Part shown: positions 18,485-26,204 of the stretch, piece after piece
Layout of the letters: the number at the start of each line of letters is the position of its first letter
Position numbering within the stretch: position 1 is the first letter of the stretch
Source of the DNA: CAZHGD01 sp964531735
GTDB taxonomy: Bacteria > Armatimonadota > UBA10988
Direction: 5' to 3'
Assembly: GCA_964531735.1 (NCBI GenBank)
Contig: CAZHGD010000041.1
Coordinates: 1-49,149 of the forward strand
DNA: 49,149 bases
The notes under the pieces: generated by a model
Database searches by the model: none
Seen by the model: only the letters and a program-made list of their open reading frames with translations
Told to the model about the DNA's origin: nothing
Translations under genes and position numbers: made by a program

Positions 18485-20656
18485 CTACGGAGCGGGCTTC
18501 GCCGCCGGCGCGGTGACCTCGTACCGGTACCAGCGCACGCGATCGGTGGTCTGGCCGATGGTCGTTTCGACGCGCAGCCAGTGCACGCCCGGCCGGGCGT
18601 CGGCCGGAACGAACACGGCGTTGCCCGGTTTGTTGCGGGCCAGCGTCAGTTGGACCTGATCCTGCCAGGTGACGCCGCCGTCGTCGGCGACCACGGCGGC
18701 CTTGATGGCCAGCGCCAGCGCGGCGCCGGTCAGGTTGCGCAGGCGGAACTCGTAGCGCGGCGCCTGCGGCCCGTACTGGTGCAGGGGCGTGACCTGGGTG
18801 AGCCACTGGACCAGCGGTCGCAGGCCGCCGCAGTCGATGGCGGTCGGAATCAGGTTGCTGAGGCTGACCAGGAGCCGGTCGCTCTGCGGAATCCAGACCG
18901 CCGTCTCGCTGCCGGTGACCGCGGAGAGCACCGGCACCTCGCCGCCTTCGGAGCCGTCGGCGGGCGCGGCCACGAGGTCGTTGGTGCAGCAGACCAGGCG
19001 GGTGCGGGCCGAGTCGAGGGTCGGGCCGGTGTAGGTGCGCAGGCCGGCCGCCGGACGCAGCAGCAAGGGCTCGCCGGTAGGTGGGATGGCGACCACCACC
19101 TGGCGATGTTCGGCCAGCACCGTGCCGACGAGCCAGCCGTCCGGTCGCCAGGTGACATCACCGAGGCCGGGCAGACGGCAGGGCGGCGGCGGAGTGGTCT
19201 CCTGGCCGTTGGTGGCGTCCCAGCAGCGCAGCCGCACCGCCGGTCCGGCCGGCGTGTCGCGGCGCTCGGTGACCAGCAGCCAGTGGCCATCGGGCGACCA
19301 GGTGGTGCGCCGGAGCGAGACGCCCTTCTCAGTGGTCAGCAACTCCTGATGCTGGCCCGACGCGTTGACCTGCTGCCAGAACAGCCGGTCGCCCTCGTTG
19401 GACCCGACGATCCAGGCCAGGTGCTGCTCGTTCGGACTGAGCGAGGCGCCGACCTTGTCGGCGTCCTGATCGGTGACCTGCAAGGCCAGTCCGGTGCCGT
19501 GCGTGTCGACGATCTCCAACTCCTTGCGGAACCGCAAGGTGTAGAGGCAGCGGTCGCCGTCGCGGGTAACGTCCCAGACTGGGCCGCCGCGCTCGGCCAG
19601 CGTGGTGCTGGCGACGGCGGCCAGCCGTTGGCGAACGCGGTCGGCGCGCAGCGTGAACGGCTCGGCGCGCAGGAACTCGTCCCACCAGGTGCCCTTGGCG
19701 CGCGGGTCGCGCGCGGCGAGCACGGCCAGGCCGAACAGCGCGTCGGGCAAGCCGGGCGCGCGCTCCAGCGCGCGCTGCAGCACCCGGTCGGCCTCGCCTG
19801 CGGCGTCGACCTCGTGCCGCAGGATGTTGCCGAGCGTGGCCAGCACCTCAGCCCGCTCCGGCCACCGCGTGGCGGCGGCGGTGGCCTCGGCCAACGCCTC
19901 CTCCTGGCGGCCCAGATAGAGCTGCGCTTCGGCTTGTAGGGCGGCGGCGGCGCCGTCGTTCGGGTCGAGGCGGCTGGCCAGCGTGGCTTCGACCAGCGCG
20001 CGGGCGGGTGTCCCGCGCTGCAACTCGAACAGGGCCGCCAGACGCCGGGCTGAGCCCTCCAGAGCCGCCTCGCGCCGGGCGACCGGCAGCAGGCGCAGCG
20101 CGCCGTCGAGGTCGCCGAGTTGGGCCAGCACCCGCGCGCCGAGCAGGGCGCCTGGACCGTCGAGCTGGCCGCCGCGCCACAACTCCGGCAGCCGCTCGCG
20201 GACGGCGCGTTGCCAATCCGGCCGCAAGTCGCGCAGCCAGGTGCCCAGCCGGCGCAACCGCTGGGCGTCGTCGGGCGCTTGCCGGAGCGCGGTGACCGCG
20301 GCCTGGGCGTCGCGCGTCACCGTGGCGGGCACCCCGTCCACGGTGGCCGGCGTCGCCGTGGCGCTGCGCGGAGCCAACTGCACCTGGCGCCCGTCGAGGC
20401 GCCAGGTGTAGTCGATCCGCCGGCAGATCTCGTCGAGTGCCACGTTCACCGTGACCCGGCGCAGCACCAAGCTGATTCGCGTCTCCGGCAGCCGCCCGGC
20501 GGGCTTCAGCTCGAGGCCGGCCCGGCGCGCCAGGTCGGCCAGTACCTCGGCCACGAGGGCCTGGTCGGCCCGCAAGGTGACGCGCGGCAGTTCCTGCGCC
20601 GTGGCCGCGCCGACGAGCAGGCAGAGCACCACGACGGTGCGTCGAGCGGCCCTCAC
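18485..20656 (-). CDS. Exported STN-TPR-beta-propeller fusion protein
   Basis: A 723-residue protein. The start is GTG 20656, inside a four-base GTGA overlap with the upstream SGNH gene, with CCGGAG before it. It gives a clean signal peptide (VVVLCLLVGAATAQ). Longer in-frame starts would add a Gly/Pro-rich lead that overlaps the neighbour. Residues ~22-85 resemble the secretin/TonB short N-terminal (STN) domain (two repeats of a beta-alpha-beta pattern, ending YTWRLDGRQVQLAP). Residues ~100-330 are Ala/Leu/Arg-rich TPR-like helices (LASRLDPNDGAAAALQAEAQLYLGR). Residues ~345-620 look like a TolB/PD40 beta-propeller (LSPNEQHLAWIVG, WSPDGHWLLVTER). The last ~90 residues form a beta-sandwich. It probably acts as a periplasmic or outer-membrane scaffold. 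I know of no named family with this order of domains. Confidence 0.65.
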   Translation of the reverse strand: MRAARRTVVVLCLLVGAATAQELPRVTLRADQALVAEVLADLARRAGLELKPAGRLPETRISLVLRRVTVNVALDEICRRIDYTWRLDGRQVQLAPRSATATPATVDGVPATVTRDAQAAVTALRQAPDDAQRLRRLGTWLRDLRPDWQRAVRERLPELWRGGQLDGPGALLGARVLAQLGDLDGALRLLPVARREAALEGSARRLAALFELQRGTPARALVEATLASRLDPNDGAAAALQAEAQLYLGRQEEALAEATAAATRWPERAEVLATLGNILRHEVDAAGEADRVLQRALERAPGLPDALFGLAVLAARDPRAKGTWWDEFLRAEPFTLRADRVRQRLAAVASTTLAERGGPVWDVTRDGDRCLYTLRFRKELEIVDTHGTGLALQVTDQDADKVGASLSPNEQHLAWIVGSNEGDRLFWQQVNASGQHQELLTTEKGVSLRRTTWSPDGHWLLVTERRDTPAGPAVRLRCWDATNGQETTPPPPCRLPGLGDVTWRPDGWLVGTVLAEHRQVVVAIPPTGEPLLLRPAAGLRTYTGPTLDSARTRLVCCTNDLVAAPADGSEGGEVPVLSAVTGSETAVWIPQSDRLLVSLSNLIPTAIDCGGLRPLVQWLTQVTPLHQYGPQAPRYEFRLRNLTGAALALAIKAAVVADDGGVTWQDQVQLTLARNKPGNAVFVPADARPGVHWLRVETTIGQTTDRVRWYRYEVTAPAAKPAP

Positions 20657-21807
20657 AGCCGCGCTCCGGTGGCCAGTTCGGTTGGCCAGCGGCGGCGCTC
20701 CACCTGGGCCGCGCCAGGCCCATAGGCCAGCCGCTGGTAGGCCACCACCGTCGGCCACATCCAGGTGCTGAGGCGGGCGGCAAACGGGTCACACCGGGCC
20801 ACGGCGGCGATGTCGACCGGCGGGATGTGCAGTCCGAGGCGGCTGTTGAGCAGCTTGACGATCTCGTCGGCCAGGACCGCGGCGCCCGTGTTGGTCGGGT
20901 GCAGGCCGTCGTAGGACAGCAGGCCGCCGCTGAACAACCGGCCGGGCCGCCCGCGCAGCGGCGCGCAGGTCAAGCGAGCACCGCGGACCTGGTACGGCAG
21001 GTCCCAGCCGCGAACGTCGCAACCGTCACGGGCCATGCGCAGCATCTCCGGGCCGATGTCCAAGACCGTGACGCGCGATTCGCGGCGGTGTTCGCTCAGG
21101 ATGATGCGGTTGTAGTCGGCCAACGTGGTGCTGAGCAGGCGGATCAGACGCGGCCGGCCCCAGGCGTCGGCCTGCGGGACCAGTGCGATGTCGGGGATGG
21201 TCAACGCGATGATCTCGCCGTTGGTCTCCGCGAGCAGGCGCTCGATGAGCCGCCGCCAGAGCCGGCGGAACTGGTCGAGCGGCGTGACGGGCCGCCAGGG
21301 ATAGTAGAGCGGCTCGATGGCGTCGTTGGCCCCGGCCCAGACCAGCGTGGCGGTGGGCGCCAGGGCCACGGCCAAGTCGAGTTGCGAGCAGTGCTCCCAC
21401 TCCGGGCGGGCCAGCGGGTTGAGGGTCAGTCTGGTCAACCGCTGCACCGCGCGGGTGCGCCGCAGACGGACCATGTTGGCGCAGGTCAGGCCGAGCACGT
21501 CGGACAGGCGCGCACCGGAGACGGCGAAGTTGCGCACCGGCAGGGCGGGATCGAGCCGCTGGCCGCGCAGCAGCTCCGGCGCGATGGTCCGCGAGCGGAG
21601 CACGCAGCCGAGTTGGTCGACGTGCGGCGGGTAGCCGGGTTCGGCGAGCAGCGGCAGCGGCAGCTCCGCGCCGCACTGGCGGGCGAGGACCGCGGCCACC
21701 GAGTGCGGCTGGCTGCGCACGGAGACGCCGACGTTCTGAGCCCCTTGCAGGACGCTGTCGCCGATCACCGCCAGCCGTTCGAACAGCGCCTCGTGACCAC
21801 TCGCCAT
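20653..21807 (-). CDS. SGNH/GDSL-type hydrolase
   Basis: A protein of about 384 residues with the four SGNH blocks. These are AVIGDSVLQG with nucleophile Ser about 18, FAVSGARLSDV (block II Gly), WAGANDAIEPL (block III Asn) and SYDGLHPTNTG (block V Asp and His). Family members are esterases, lipases or acetylhydrolases, often acting on glycan acetyl groups. No signal peptide is visible, so it may be cytosolic. ATG 21807 is chosen over ATG 21816 because the only good promoter on this strand has its -10 ending at 21815, so the transcript would begin about at 21807. The stop overlaps the downstream GTG by four bases, coupling it to the STN-TPR protein. The GC-rich N-terminal extension of the alternative start adds only three residues. 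Confidence 0.8.
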   Translation of the reverse strand: MASGHEALFERLAVIGDSVLQGAQNVGVSVRSQPHSVAAVLARQCGAELPLPLLAEPGYPPHVDQLGCVLRSRTIAPELLRGQRLDPALPVRNFAVSGARLSDVLGLTCANMVRLRRTRAVQRLTRLTLNPLARPEWEHCSQLDLAVALAPTATLVWAGANDAIEPLYYPWRPVTPLDQFRRLWRRLIERLLAETNGEIIALTIPDIALVPQADAWGRPRLIRLLSTTLADYNRIILSEHRRESRVTVLDIGPEMLRMARDGCDVRGWDLPYQVRGARLTCAPLRGRPGRLFSGGLLSYDGLHPTNTGAAVLADEIVKLLNSRLGLHIPPVDIAAVARCDPFAARLSTWMWPTVVAYQRLAYGPGAAQVERRRWPTELATGARL

Positions 21808-21814
21808 GGCCCGC

Positions 21815-21844
21815 ATGGTACCCGCGGCCGCGGCCGGGCGTCAA
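21815..21844 (-). promoter_or_regulatory. Sigma70-like promoter with its -10 next to the SGNH start codon
   Basis: On the minus strand TTGACG (21844-21839) and TACCAT (21820-21815) are 18 bases apart. The expected transcription start (about 7 bases past the -10) is at 21807 or 21808, coinciding with the second ATG of the SGNH gene and implying a leaderless or nearly leaderless messenger. Confidence 0.5.
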
Positions 21845-21871
21845 GCGGCGCGCGCCGGTCTGGCCGCCTCA

Positions 21872-21900
21872 CGGACCGCGCTGGCTCGGTGAGTTACAAT
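21872..21900 (+). promoter_or_regulatory. Sigma70-like promoter for the thioredoxin-like lipoprotein
   Basis: TACAAT at 21895-21900 is a good -10. A weak -35 (CGGACC, 21872-21877, GAC core only) lies 17 bases upstream. The start of transcription would be near 21907, leaving a 20-base leader with GGGAG before the TTG start. It is divergent from the SGNH promoter within the same 120-base gap. Confidence 0.45.
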
Positions 21901-21926
21901 GGACCCGAGAGCTGTGGGAGAACGTC

Positions 21927-22409
21927 TTGGAACGGCGGTCAGTGAGCATCGCGCACGGGGTGGCCTGGGTCCTGCTGTCGGGGTTGGCCGCGCTACTGGG
22001 TGGCTGCGCCACGTCGGGCGAGCCGGCCGCGAACGGCTTACCGGTCGGCAACGGTCAGCCGGTCGCCCTCACGCCGGGCCAGGTGGTGCCGGTGGGCGAC
22101 GAGAGCCTGTCGCCGCTGCTCAAGCAGGTCAAGGAGCCGGTGCTGCTGGATGCCTATGCCACCTGGTGCGGGCCGTGCAAGATGATGGCGCCCGAGATCG
22201 AGCAGGTCGCCAAGGAGCTGTCGGGCAAGCTGGTCGTGGCCAGGCTCGACGTTGACGCCAGCCCGCAGGTGGCCAAGGCGCTGTCGATCCAGTCGATCCC
22301 GGCGCTGTTCCTGTTCCAGAATGGTCGCGCCGTGGCGAAGTGGGAGGGCTACGCGCCGGCCGGCGAGATCCGCTCGCAACTGGGCAGCAAGGTGCCCGAC
22401 CTGCGCTAG
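21927..22409 (+). CDS. Thioredoxin-like lipoprotein
   Basis: A 160-residue lipoprotein with a thioredoxin domain. The start is TTG 21927 with GTGGGAG 7-13 bases before it; an in-frame GTG at 21942 is an alternative. The signal sequence ends in a lipobox LLGGC with the lipidated Cys at 27, followed by a Gly/Asn/Pro-rich linker. The redox motif is W80-C-G-P-C84-K, with the downstream cis-proline region SIQSIPALFLF also intact, as in thioredoxin proper. It would act on the periplasmic side as a membrane-tethered thiol oxidoreductase, for example in disulfide reduction or cytochrome maturation. Its substrates are unknown. Confidence 0.88.
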   Translation: MERRSVSIAHGVAWVLLSGLAALLGGCATSGEPAANGLPVGNGQPVALTPGQVVPVGDESLSPLLKQVKEPVLLDAYATWCGPCKMMAPEIEQVAKELSGKLVVARLDVDASPQVAKALSIQSIPALFLFQNGRAVAKWEGYAPAGEIRSQLGSKVPDLR

Positions 22410-22424
22410 GCAGCGGGGGCCGGC

Positions 22425-22453
22425 TTGCCGTGCAGGCCAGGGCGTGCTACCCT
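22425..22453 (+). promoter_or_regulatory. Sigma70-like promoter for the SRPBCC gene
   Basis: TTGCCG (22425-22430) and TACCCT (22448-22453) are separated by 17 bases. Transcription would begin near 22460, 16 bases before ATG 22476. This supports that ATG and rules out the upstream in-frame start at 22425, which lies within the -35 itself. Confidence 0.55.
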
Positions 22454-22475
22454 CGCGAGGCGAGGTGGACGCGCC

Positions 22476-22934
22476 ATGCCCGAAGTGAGCAACCAGACTG
22501 AGGTCGCCGCGCCGCTCGAGACCGTCTACGCCGCGGCGTTGGACATCGAGGGTCTGGCCGGCTACATCAGCGACGTCGAGAGCATCCAGGTGCTCTCGCG
22601 CGAGGAGCGGCCGGGCGGCTGCGCCACCGAGACGGCGTGGGTGGGCCTGCTGCCCGAGTTCCGGCGCAAGCTGCACTGGACCGAGGCCGATGAGTGGGAC
22701 GACGCGGCGCACCGGTGCACGTTCCGGCAGGTCAAGGGCGATTTCGACCAGTACGAAGGCGAATGGCTCTTCGCGGCGGCGGGTGAAGGCACCGCGGTCT
22801 CGCTGACGGTGCGCTACGAGTACGACATCCCGTTGGTCGGTCCGCTGCTGCGGAAGCTGGTGCGGCGCAAGGTGCAGCAGAGCGTGGACGCCATCCAGGC
22901 GGGTTTGAAACGCCGTGCGGAAGGTGATGACTAA
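22476..22934 (+). CDS. SRPBCC/START-like (coenzyme Q-binding or cyclase-type) protein
   Basis: A 152-residue soluble protein. ATG 22476 is preceded by GCGAGG and by a promoter. The opening EVAAPLETVYAAALDIEGLAGYISDVESIQVL is the classic start of the SRPBCC fold: a strand, then two short helices where membrane- or ligand-facing residues lie. The strand-rich middle (ETAWVGLL, KLHWTEADEWD, CTFRQVKGDFDQYEGEW, VSLTVRYEYDIP) and the long amphipathic C-terminal helix (LLRKLVRRKVQQSVDAIQAGLKRRA) complete it. Members bind hydrophobic ligands such as lipids, polyketides or ubiquinone. Which one is bound here cannot be told. The gene appears monocistronic. Confidence 0.8.
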   Translation: MPEVSNQTEVAAPLETVYAAALDIEGLAGYISDVESIQVLSREERPGGCATETAWVGLLPEFRRKLHWTEADEWDDAAHRCTFRQVKGDFDQYEGEWLFAAAGEGTAVSLTVRYEYDIPLVGPLLRKLVRRKVQQSVDAIQAGLKRRAEGDD

Positions 22935-22937
22935 CAG

Positions 22938-22955
22938 GTAGCGAGCGACCGCTAC
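22938..22955 (+). terminator. Short hairpin after the SRPBCC gene
   Basis: GTAGCG (22938-22943) and CGCTAC (22950-22955) form a perfect 6-bp stem with a 6-nt loop, four bases after the stop codon. There is no U-tract, and the hairpin abuts the -35 of the next promoter, so it could equally be a regulatory palindrome for the kinase gene. Confidence 0.3.
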
Positions 22956-22957
22956 AG

Positions 22958-22987
22958 TTGACACGGTCCGCCGGCACCGCGCAAGAT
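22958..22987 (+). promoter_or_regulatory. Sigma70-like promoter for the GAF histidine kinase operon
   Basis: A consensus TTGACA (22958-22963) is followed after 18 bases by CAAGAT (22982-22987), a weak -10. The transcript would start near 22994, about 44 bases before ATG 23038. Confidence 0.4.
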
Positions 22988-23037
22988 GGTCGGGCACGCG
23001 GGGCCGGGTCGGCGCGCCGAACGACGAGGACGCCATC

Positions 23038-24408
23038 ATGTCTGCGGTGGGTGATGCGGAACTGACGGACCTGCAGCGGCAGCTCGAGGAGCGCACGCGC
23101 CAGCTCGAGGCGGTGCATCAGATCACGGCCGCCCTATCGTCGAAGACCGACCTGGAGGAGATTCTCCAGCAGACCCTGGTGAGCTGTCTGCGCGCGGTGC
23201 GCGCCAATGCCGGGTCGATCCTGCTCCACGACGACAGCGACGGTCAGTTGGAGTTCAAGTACGTGGTGGGTGAGGCGGCGCCCATCCTGACCGGTCGCAA
23301 GCTCGACCCGCAGCAAGGCATCGCCGGCGAGGTCTTCCGCACCGGGCAACCGAAGATCACCGAGGACGTCAACCGCGATAAGAGCCACTACAAAGGGATC
23401 GACAAGGTCAGCGGGTTCACCACCAAGAACATGGTCACGGTGCCGCTGAAGAGCATCGAGGGCGATCCGGTCGGCGTGATGCAGATCCTCAACAAAGAGG
23501 GCACGGGCTTCTTCGACGAGCACGACATCGAAACGCTGATGATCCTCTCGGCGCAGGCGGCCAGCGCCATCGAGAACGCGCGGCTGTTCATGGAGGCGCA
23601 GCTGGCGGTGGTGGTGAAGCTGATGGGCGACATCAGCCACGACGTCAAGAACATGGTCACGCCGGTGGCGGTCTGCGCGCAGACGCTCGAGATGATGTTC
23701 GACGGCTTCTTCGAGGACCTCGACGCGCTGAAGGCGGAACTGCCCGGCGACCAGGCGACGCGGCTGGACGACATCGCCAGCGTCCTGCGTGAGTTCTACC
23801 CGGAAGCGGTGCGGATGTTCCTCGACGGCTCCGACCAGGTGCAGGCCCGCGTGCGCGAGATTGCCGACTGCGTCAAGGGCATCGTGGCCACGCCGACGTT
23901 CGAGCCGACCAATGTCAACGAGGTCGTGGAGAACGTGGCCACCCCGCTGCGGCTGGTGGCCGAGCGGCAGGACCTGCGCATCGACCTGGAGGGGCTCGGT
24001 CCCGATCTGCCGACGGCGCCGCTGGACCAGAAGCAGATGTACAACTGCATCTACAACCTGGTCAACAACGCCATTCCGGAGACGCCGGCGGGCGGCCGCA
24101 TCTACGTCAACACCAGCGTGGGCTGCGAGCCGGACGTGTTCGAGGGCGCGCCGCACCTGGTCATCCAGGTGGGTGACACCGGCAACGGCATGCCCCCGCA
24201 CGTGCGCGAGAAGCTGTTCACCAAGGACGCGGTCTCGACCAAGCCCGGCGGTACCGGTCTGGGCACGCGCATCGTGCGCAATGTGGTCGAGGCCCACGGG
24301 GGCCAGATCCGCGTCGATTCGGAGCTGGGGCAGGGCACGGTGTTCACCATCCGCATTCCGCTGACCCGGGCCGAGCACGAGCAGACCAGCGAGCAGGCGG
24401 GCCGCTGA
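23038..24408 (+). CDS. Cytosolic GAF-domain sensor histidine kinase
   Basis: A 456-residue protein without transmembrane segments. A short N-terminal coiled coil (LTDLQRQLEERTRQLEAVHQITAAL) leads into a GAF domain at about 30-180, with NAGSILLHDD and VGVMQILNKE. The dimerisation/phosphoacceptor region is atypical: GDISHDVKNMVTPV, His about 201, followed by an unusually acidic stretch and an insertion before the ATPase domain. The HATPase has the N-box YNLVNNA, DTGNGM and GTGLGTRIV motifs, so it should bind ATP. The H-box sequence is similar to the SHDVKN type found in stand-alone kinases. No response regulator is adjacent. The next gene starts three bases downstream, so the two are certainly co-transcribed. 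Confidence 0.85.
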   Translation: MSAVGDAELTDLQRQLEERTRQLEAVHQITAALSSKTDLEEILQQTLVSCLRAVRANAGSILLHDDSDGQLEFKYVVGEAAPILTGRKLDPQQGIAGEVFRTGQPKITEDVNRDKSHYKGIDKVSGFTTKNMVTVPLKSIEGDPVGVMQILNKEGTGFFDEHDIETLMILSAQAASAIENARLFMEAQLAVVVKLMGDISHDVKNMVTPVAVCAQTLEMMFDGFFEDLDALKAELPGDQATRLDDIASVLREFYPEAVRMFLDGSDQVQARVREIADCVKGIVATPTFEPTNVNEVVENVATPLRLVAERQDLRIDLEGLGPDLPTAPLDQKQMYNCIYNLVNNAIPETPAGGRIYVNTSVGCEPDVFEGAPHLVIQVGDTGNGMPPHVREKLFTKDAVSTKPGGTGLGTRIVRNVVEAHGGQIRVDSELGQGTVFTIRIPLTRAEHEQTSEQAGR

Positions 24409-24411
24409 GGC

Positions 24412-25218
24412 ATGGATTCCTATGCGCTGCTGTTGAGTGACCTGCTCGCGGGCGAGGTGCGCGAGTTGGCGCGGCACATTGCCGAGCAGACCGAGCGCAC
24501 GCTGTTCGATGTCACGCAGCAGGTCTACTATGGGCGCGGCCTGTTGGCCGAGCGGCTGACCGGCGAGGAAGTGCAGGCGCTCGGCGGCCGGCTGGCCGCG
24601 GCGGGCTGGCCCACGTTCGCGGTGCCCGAGACCGCCCTGGTCGCGCCGGTGCGGCCGCTGCGGGTGACCAAGGCGGCGGTGACGCCCGACGGGTTCGTCA
24701 TTGAGGACCAACTGCAGCGGCTGCGGACCGAGCCCTGGCACGAGTTGCGCCTGCTCTGCGCCGGCACGGTGCAGGCCGACGAGCACGAGTTGCCGACCGA
24801 GTCCGCCCGCCGCGCACCGGCGCGGCCGAAGGCAGGAGCCCTGACGGTGCCTGGCGAAGGGGTCGTGTTGCGGCTGGGCGACGACGACGACGAGGTGGTG
24901 GAGCGGCGGCACTACCTGGACTTGCTGTTCTGCGACGCCGCGCCGCGGCACTACCGCATCGACGCAGGCACCTTCAACTATCAGTACCTGGCCGGTGCCG
25001 GCCGGCTGGGGCTGCGGCGCGACGAGAACCTGATGCGGCTGGCCAGCGACCTGGTGGCCCAAGGCGGCGCCGGCTGGGTGACGCCGGCGGTGCGCAAGCT
25101 GGCCGACGGGCGGCTCGAACCGACGGCGGTGGTCCCGGCGCTCCGGCTCTACGACGCCGAGGTGCGCTGGCGCTGGCAGCGGCTGCGGGCGTTTGGTGCC
25201 CCGAGCGAGGCGATGTAA
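24412..25218 (+). CDS. Unknown protein co-transcribed with the histidine kinase
   Basis: A 268-residue protein that I do not recognise. The N-terminal ~75 residues are helical with an LAGEVRELARHIAEQ pattern followed by LTGEEVQALGGRLAAAGWPTFAVPE, a small alpha/beta-like unit. A proline- and acid-rich linker with a DDDDE run follows near residue 160. The second half is a conserved-looking block (RRHYLDLLFCDAAPRHYRID, FNYQYLAGAG, RLYDAEVRWRWQRL). No signal peptide or membrane helix is visible. It starts three bases after the kinase stop, so the protein may be a partner or output of that kinase, which is an inference from position only. Confidence 0.7.
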   Translation: MDSYALLLSDLLAGEVRELARHIAEQTERTLFDVTQQVYYGRGLLAERLTGEEVQALGGRLAAAGWPTFAVPETALVAPVRPLRVTKAAVTPDGFVIEDQLQRLRTEPWHELRLLCAGTVQADEHELPTESARRAPARPKAGALTVPGEGVVLRLGDDDDEVVERRHYLDLLFCDAAPRHYRIDAGTFNYQYLAGAGRLGLRRDENLMRLASDLVAQGGAGWVTPAVRKLADGRLEPTAVVPALRLYDAEVRWRWQRLRAFGAPSEAM

Positions 25219-25246
25219 CCGCACGGTTACGACTGGCCCGGAGTCG
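25215..25246 (+). repeat. Two tandem short inverted repeats at a stop codon
   Basis: A 16-base perfect palindrome, GTAACCGCACGGTTAC except for the central CA (25215-25230), overlaps the TAA stop codon of the unknown gene. Its last base starts a second repeat, CGACT (25230-25234) and AGTCG (25242-25246). Without a following U-tract it could be a weak terminator or a protein-binding site upstream of the pilin cluster. Confidence 0.4.
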
Positions 25247-25301
25247 CCGCGCTCCCGCCACCCGTGCCGTTTAGAGAGCCCTGGAGCGGGGAAAGTGCGT
25301 A

Positions 25302-25371
25302 TTGCCGGGCGCGGCAACGAGAGCGCGTGCGGCCTTCCGGTGATACCTGGCCGGGTTCACCGGGTGGAAGG
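25302..25371 (+). promoter_or_regulatory. Structured leader that masks the Shine-Dalgarno of the first pilin gene
   Basis: Two hairpins occupy the 161-base gap before ATG 25380. The first is TTGCCG/CGGCAA (25302-25307 and 25312-25317) with a 4-nt loop. The second has a perfect 7-bp stem, CCGGTGA (25337-25343) with TCACCGG (25357-25363), extended after a 4-nt bulge by CCTT (25333-25336) with AAGG (25368-25371). Those last bases are part of the GGAAGGAG ribosome-binding site, so the fold would hide it. A promoter could not be identified in the gap. The element resembles a translational control leader. It does not match a riboswitch class that I can name. Confidence 0.5.
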
Positions 25372-25379
25372 AGCGGATC

Positions 25380-26147
25380 ATGAGGCAAAGACGAGGCGAG
25401 CGCAGCGGCTTCACGCTGATCGAGCTCTTGGTGGTGATTGCCATCATCACGATTTTGGCTGCGATTGTGCTGCCGGTGTTCCACGCGGCCCAGGCCCGGG
25501 CGCGCATGGCCCAGTGCCTGTCGAACCTGAGCAGCATCGCCACGGCGATGAAGATGTACCGCAACGACGCCAAGCGGTACCCGCCCGGGGCGCTCGGCAG
25601 CCTCGACGGCCTGGTGGACAACGCCGGCAATGCGGCCTACACAGCGGCGAAGTACAACACCACCGACCCGGTCACTGGCCGCAAGACCCGCGTCAGCGCG
25701 CTCTTTCCCTCCTATCTGGAAGACCAGAAGTCGCTGATCTGCCCGGATGAGGACGGCGACTCCTACCTCATCTCCGGCAAGGACGAGAGTCTGGGCAACT
25801 GCCTCAACGACCAGACCTCGGAGGCCGTGCTGTCGGTGGGCGCCGACGGCTCGGTGAGCACCTACGACGACTTCTACAACGTCTTCGGCTACAGTGACAC
25901 GGGTGCGCTCGGGGCCGGCACGCCGATCACGGCCCTGTCGGCGCAGGTCGGCGGCGGCCGCAAGGCGCCGCGGCTGACCAACCCGTTCGCGCCGGGCAAC
26001 ACCATCATCACCTATTGCCGGAAGCACGAGGGCAACTACACCGGCAACTCGGCGGTTTCGCTGGTCGTGCGGGTGGATGCCAAGGTCGAGAAGGTGGTCC
26101 GGGCGCAGTATTCCTGGAGCACCCAGGCCGAGCAGGCCTACAACTAG
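25380..26147 (+). CDS. Type IV pilin/pseudopilin-like protein (255 aa)
   Basis: A prepilin with a class III signal: basic lead MRQRRGERSG, cleavage after Gly 10, then FTLIELLVVIAIITILAAIV with Glu at mature position 5 for subunit assembly. The helix continues into RARMAQCLSNLSSIATAMKMYRNDAKRYPPG, the usual start of the globular domain in Armatimonadota- and planctomycete-type prepilins. The mature domain has scattered Cys residues and repeated Asp/Gly loops. It ends QYSWSTQAEQAYN. GGAAGGAG sits 6 bases before the ATG and lies within a leader hairpin. It is the first gene of the surface-protein unit and the closest in size to a major pilin. Confidence 0.85.
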   Translation: MRQRRGERSGFTLIELLVVIAIITILAAIVLPVFHAAQARARMAQCLSNLSSIATAMKMYRNDAKRYPPGALGSLDGLVDNAGNAAYTAAKYNTTDPVTGRKTRVSALFPSYLEDQKSLICPDEDGDSYLISGKDESLGNCLNDQTSEAVLSVGADGSVSTYDDFYNVFGYSDTGALGAGTPITALSAQVGGGRKAPRLTNPFAPGNTIITYCRKHEGNYTGNSAVSLVVRVDAKVEKVVRAQYSWSTQAEQAYN

Positions 26148-26204
26148 GCCGGCGGCCGGCGCGGGCGGCAGCGTGCGCCGAGTGTCGGGACCAGGTGGCT
26201 GATC

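Noticed and set aside
25290..25371. Cyclic di-GMP (GEMM-I) riboswitch before the pilin gene
   Set aside because: The stretch GGCCGGGTTCACCG looks like the 3' half of such riboswitches, and pilin genes are frequent targets. But the GNRA-capped first stem and the GACGCAAAGC element are missing and the spacing is too short, so it is only reported as a structured leader.
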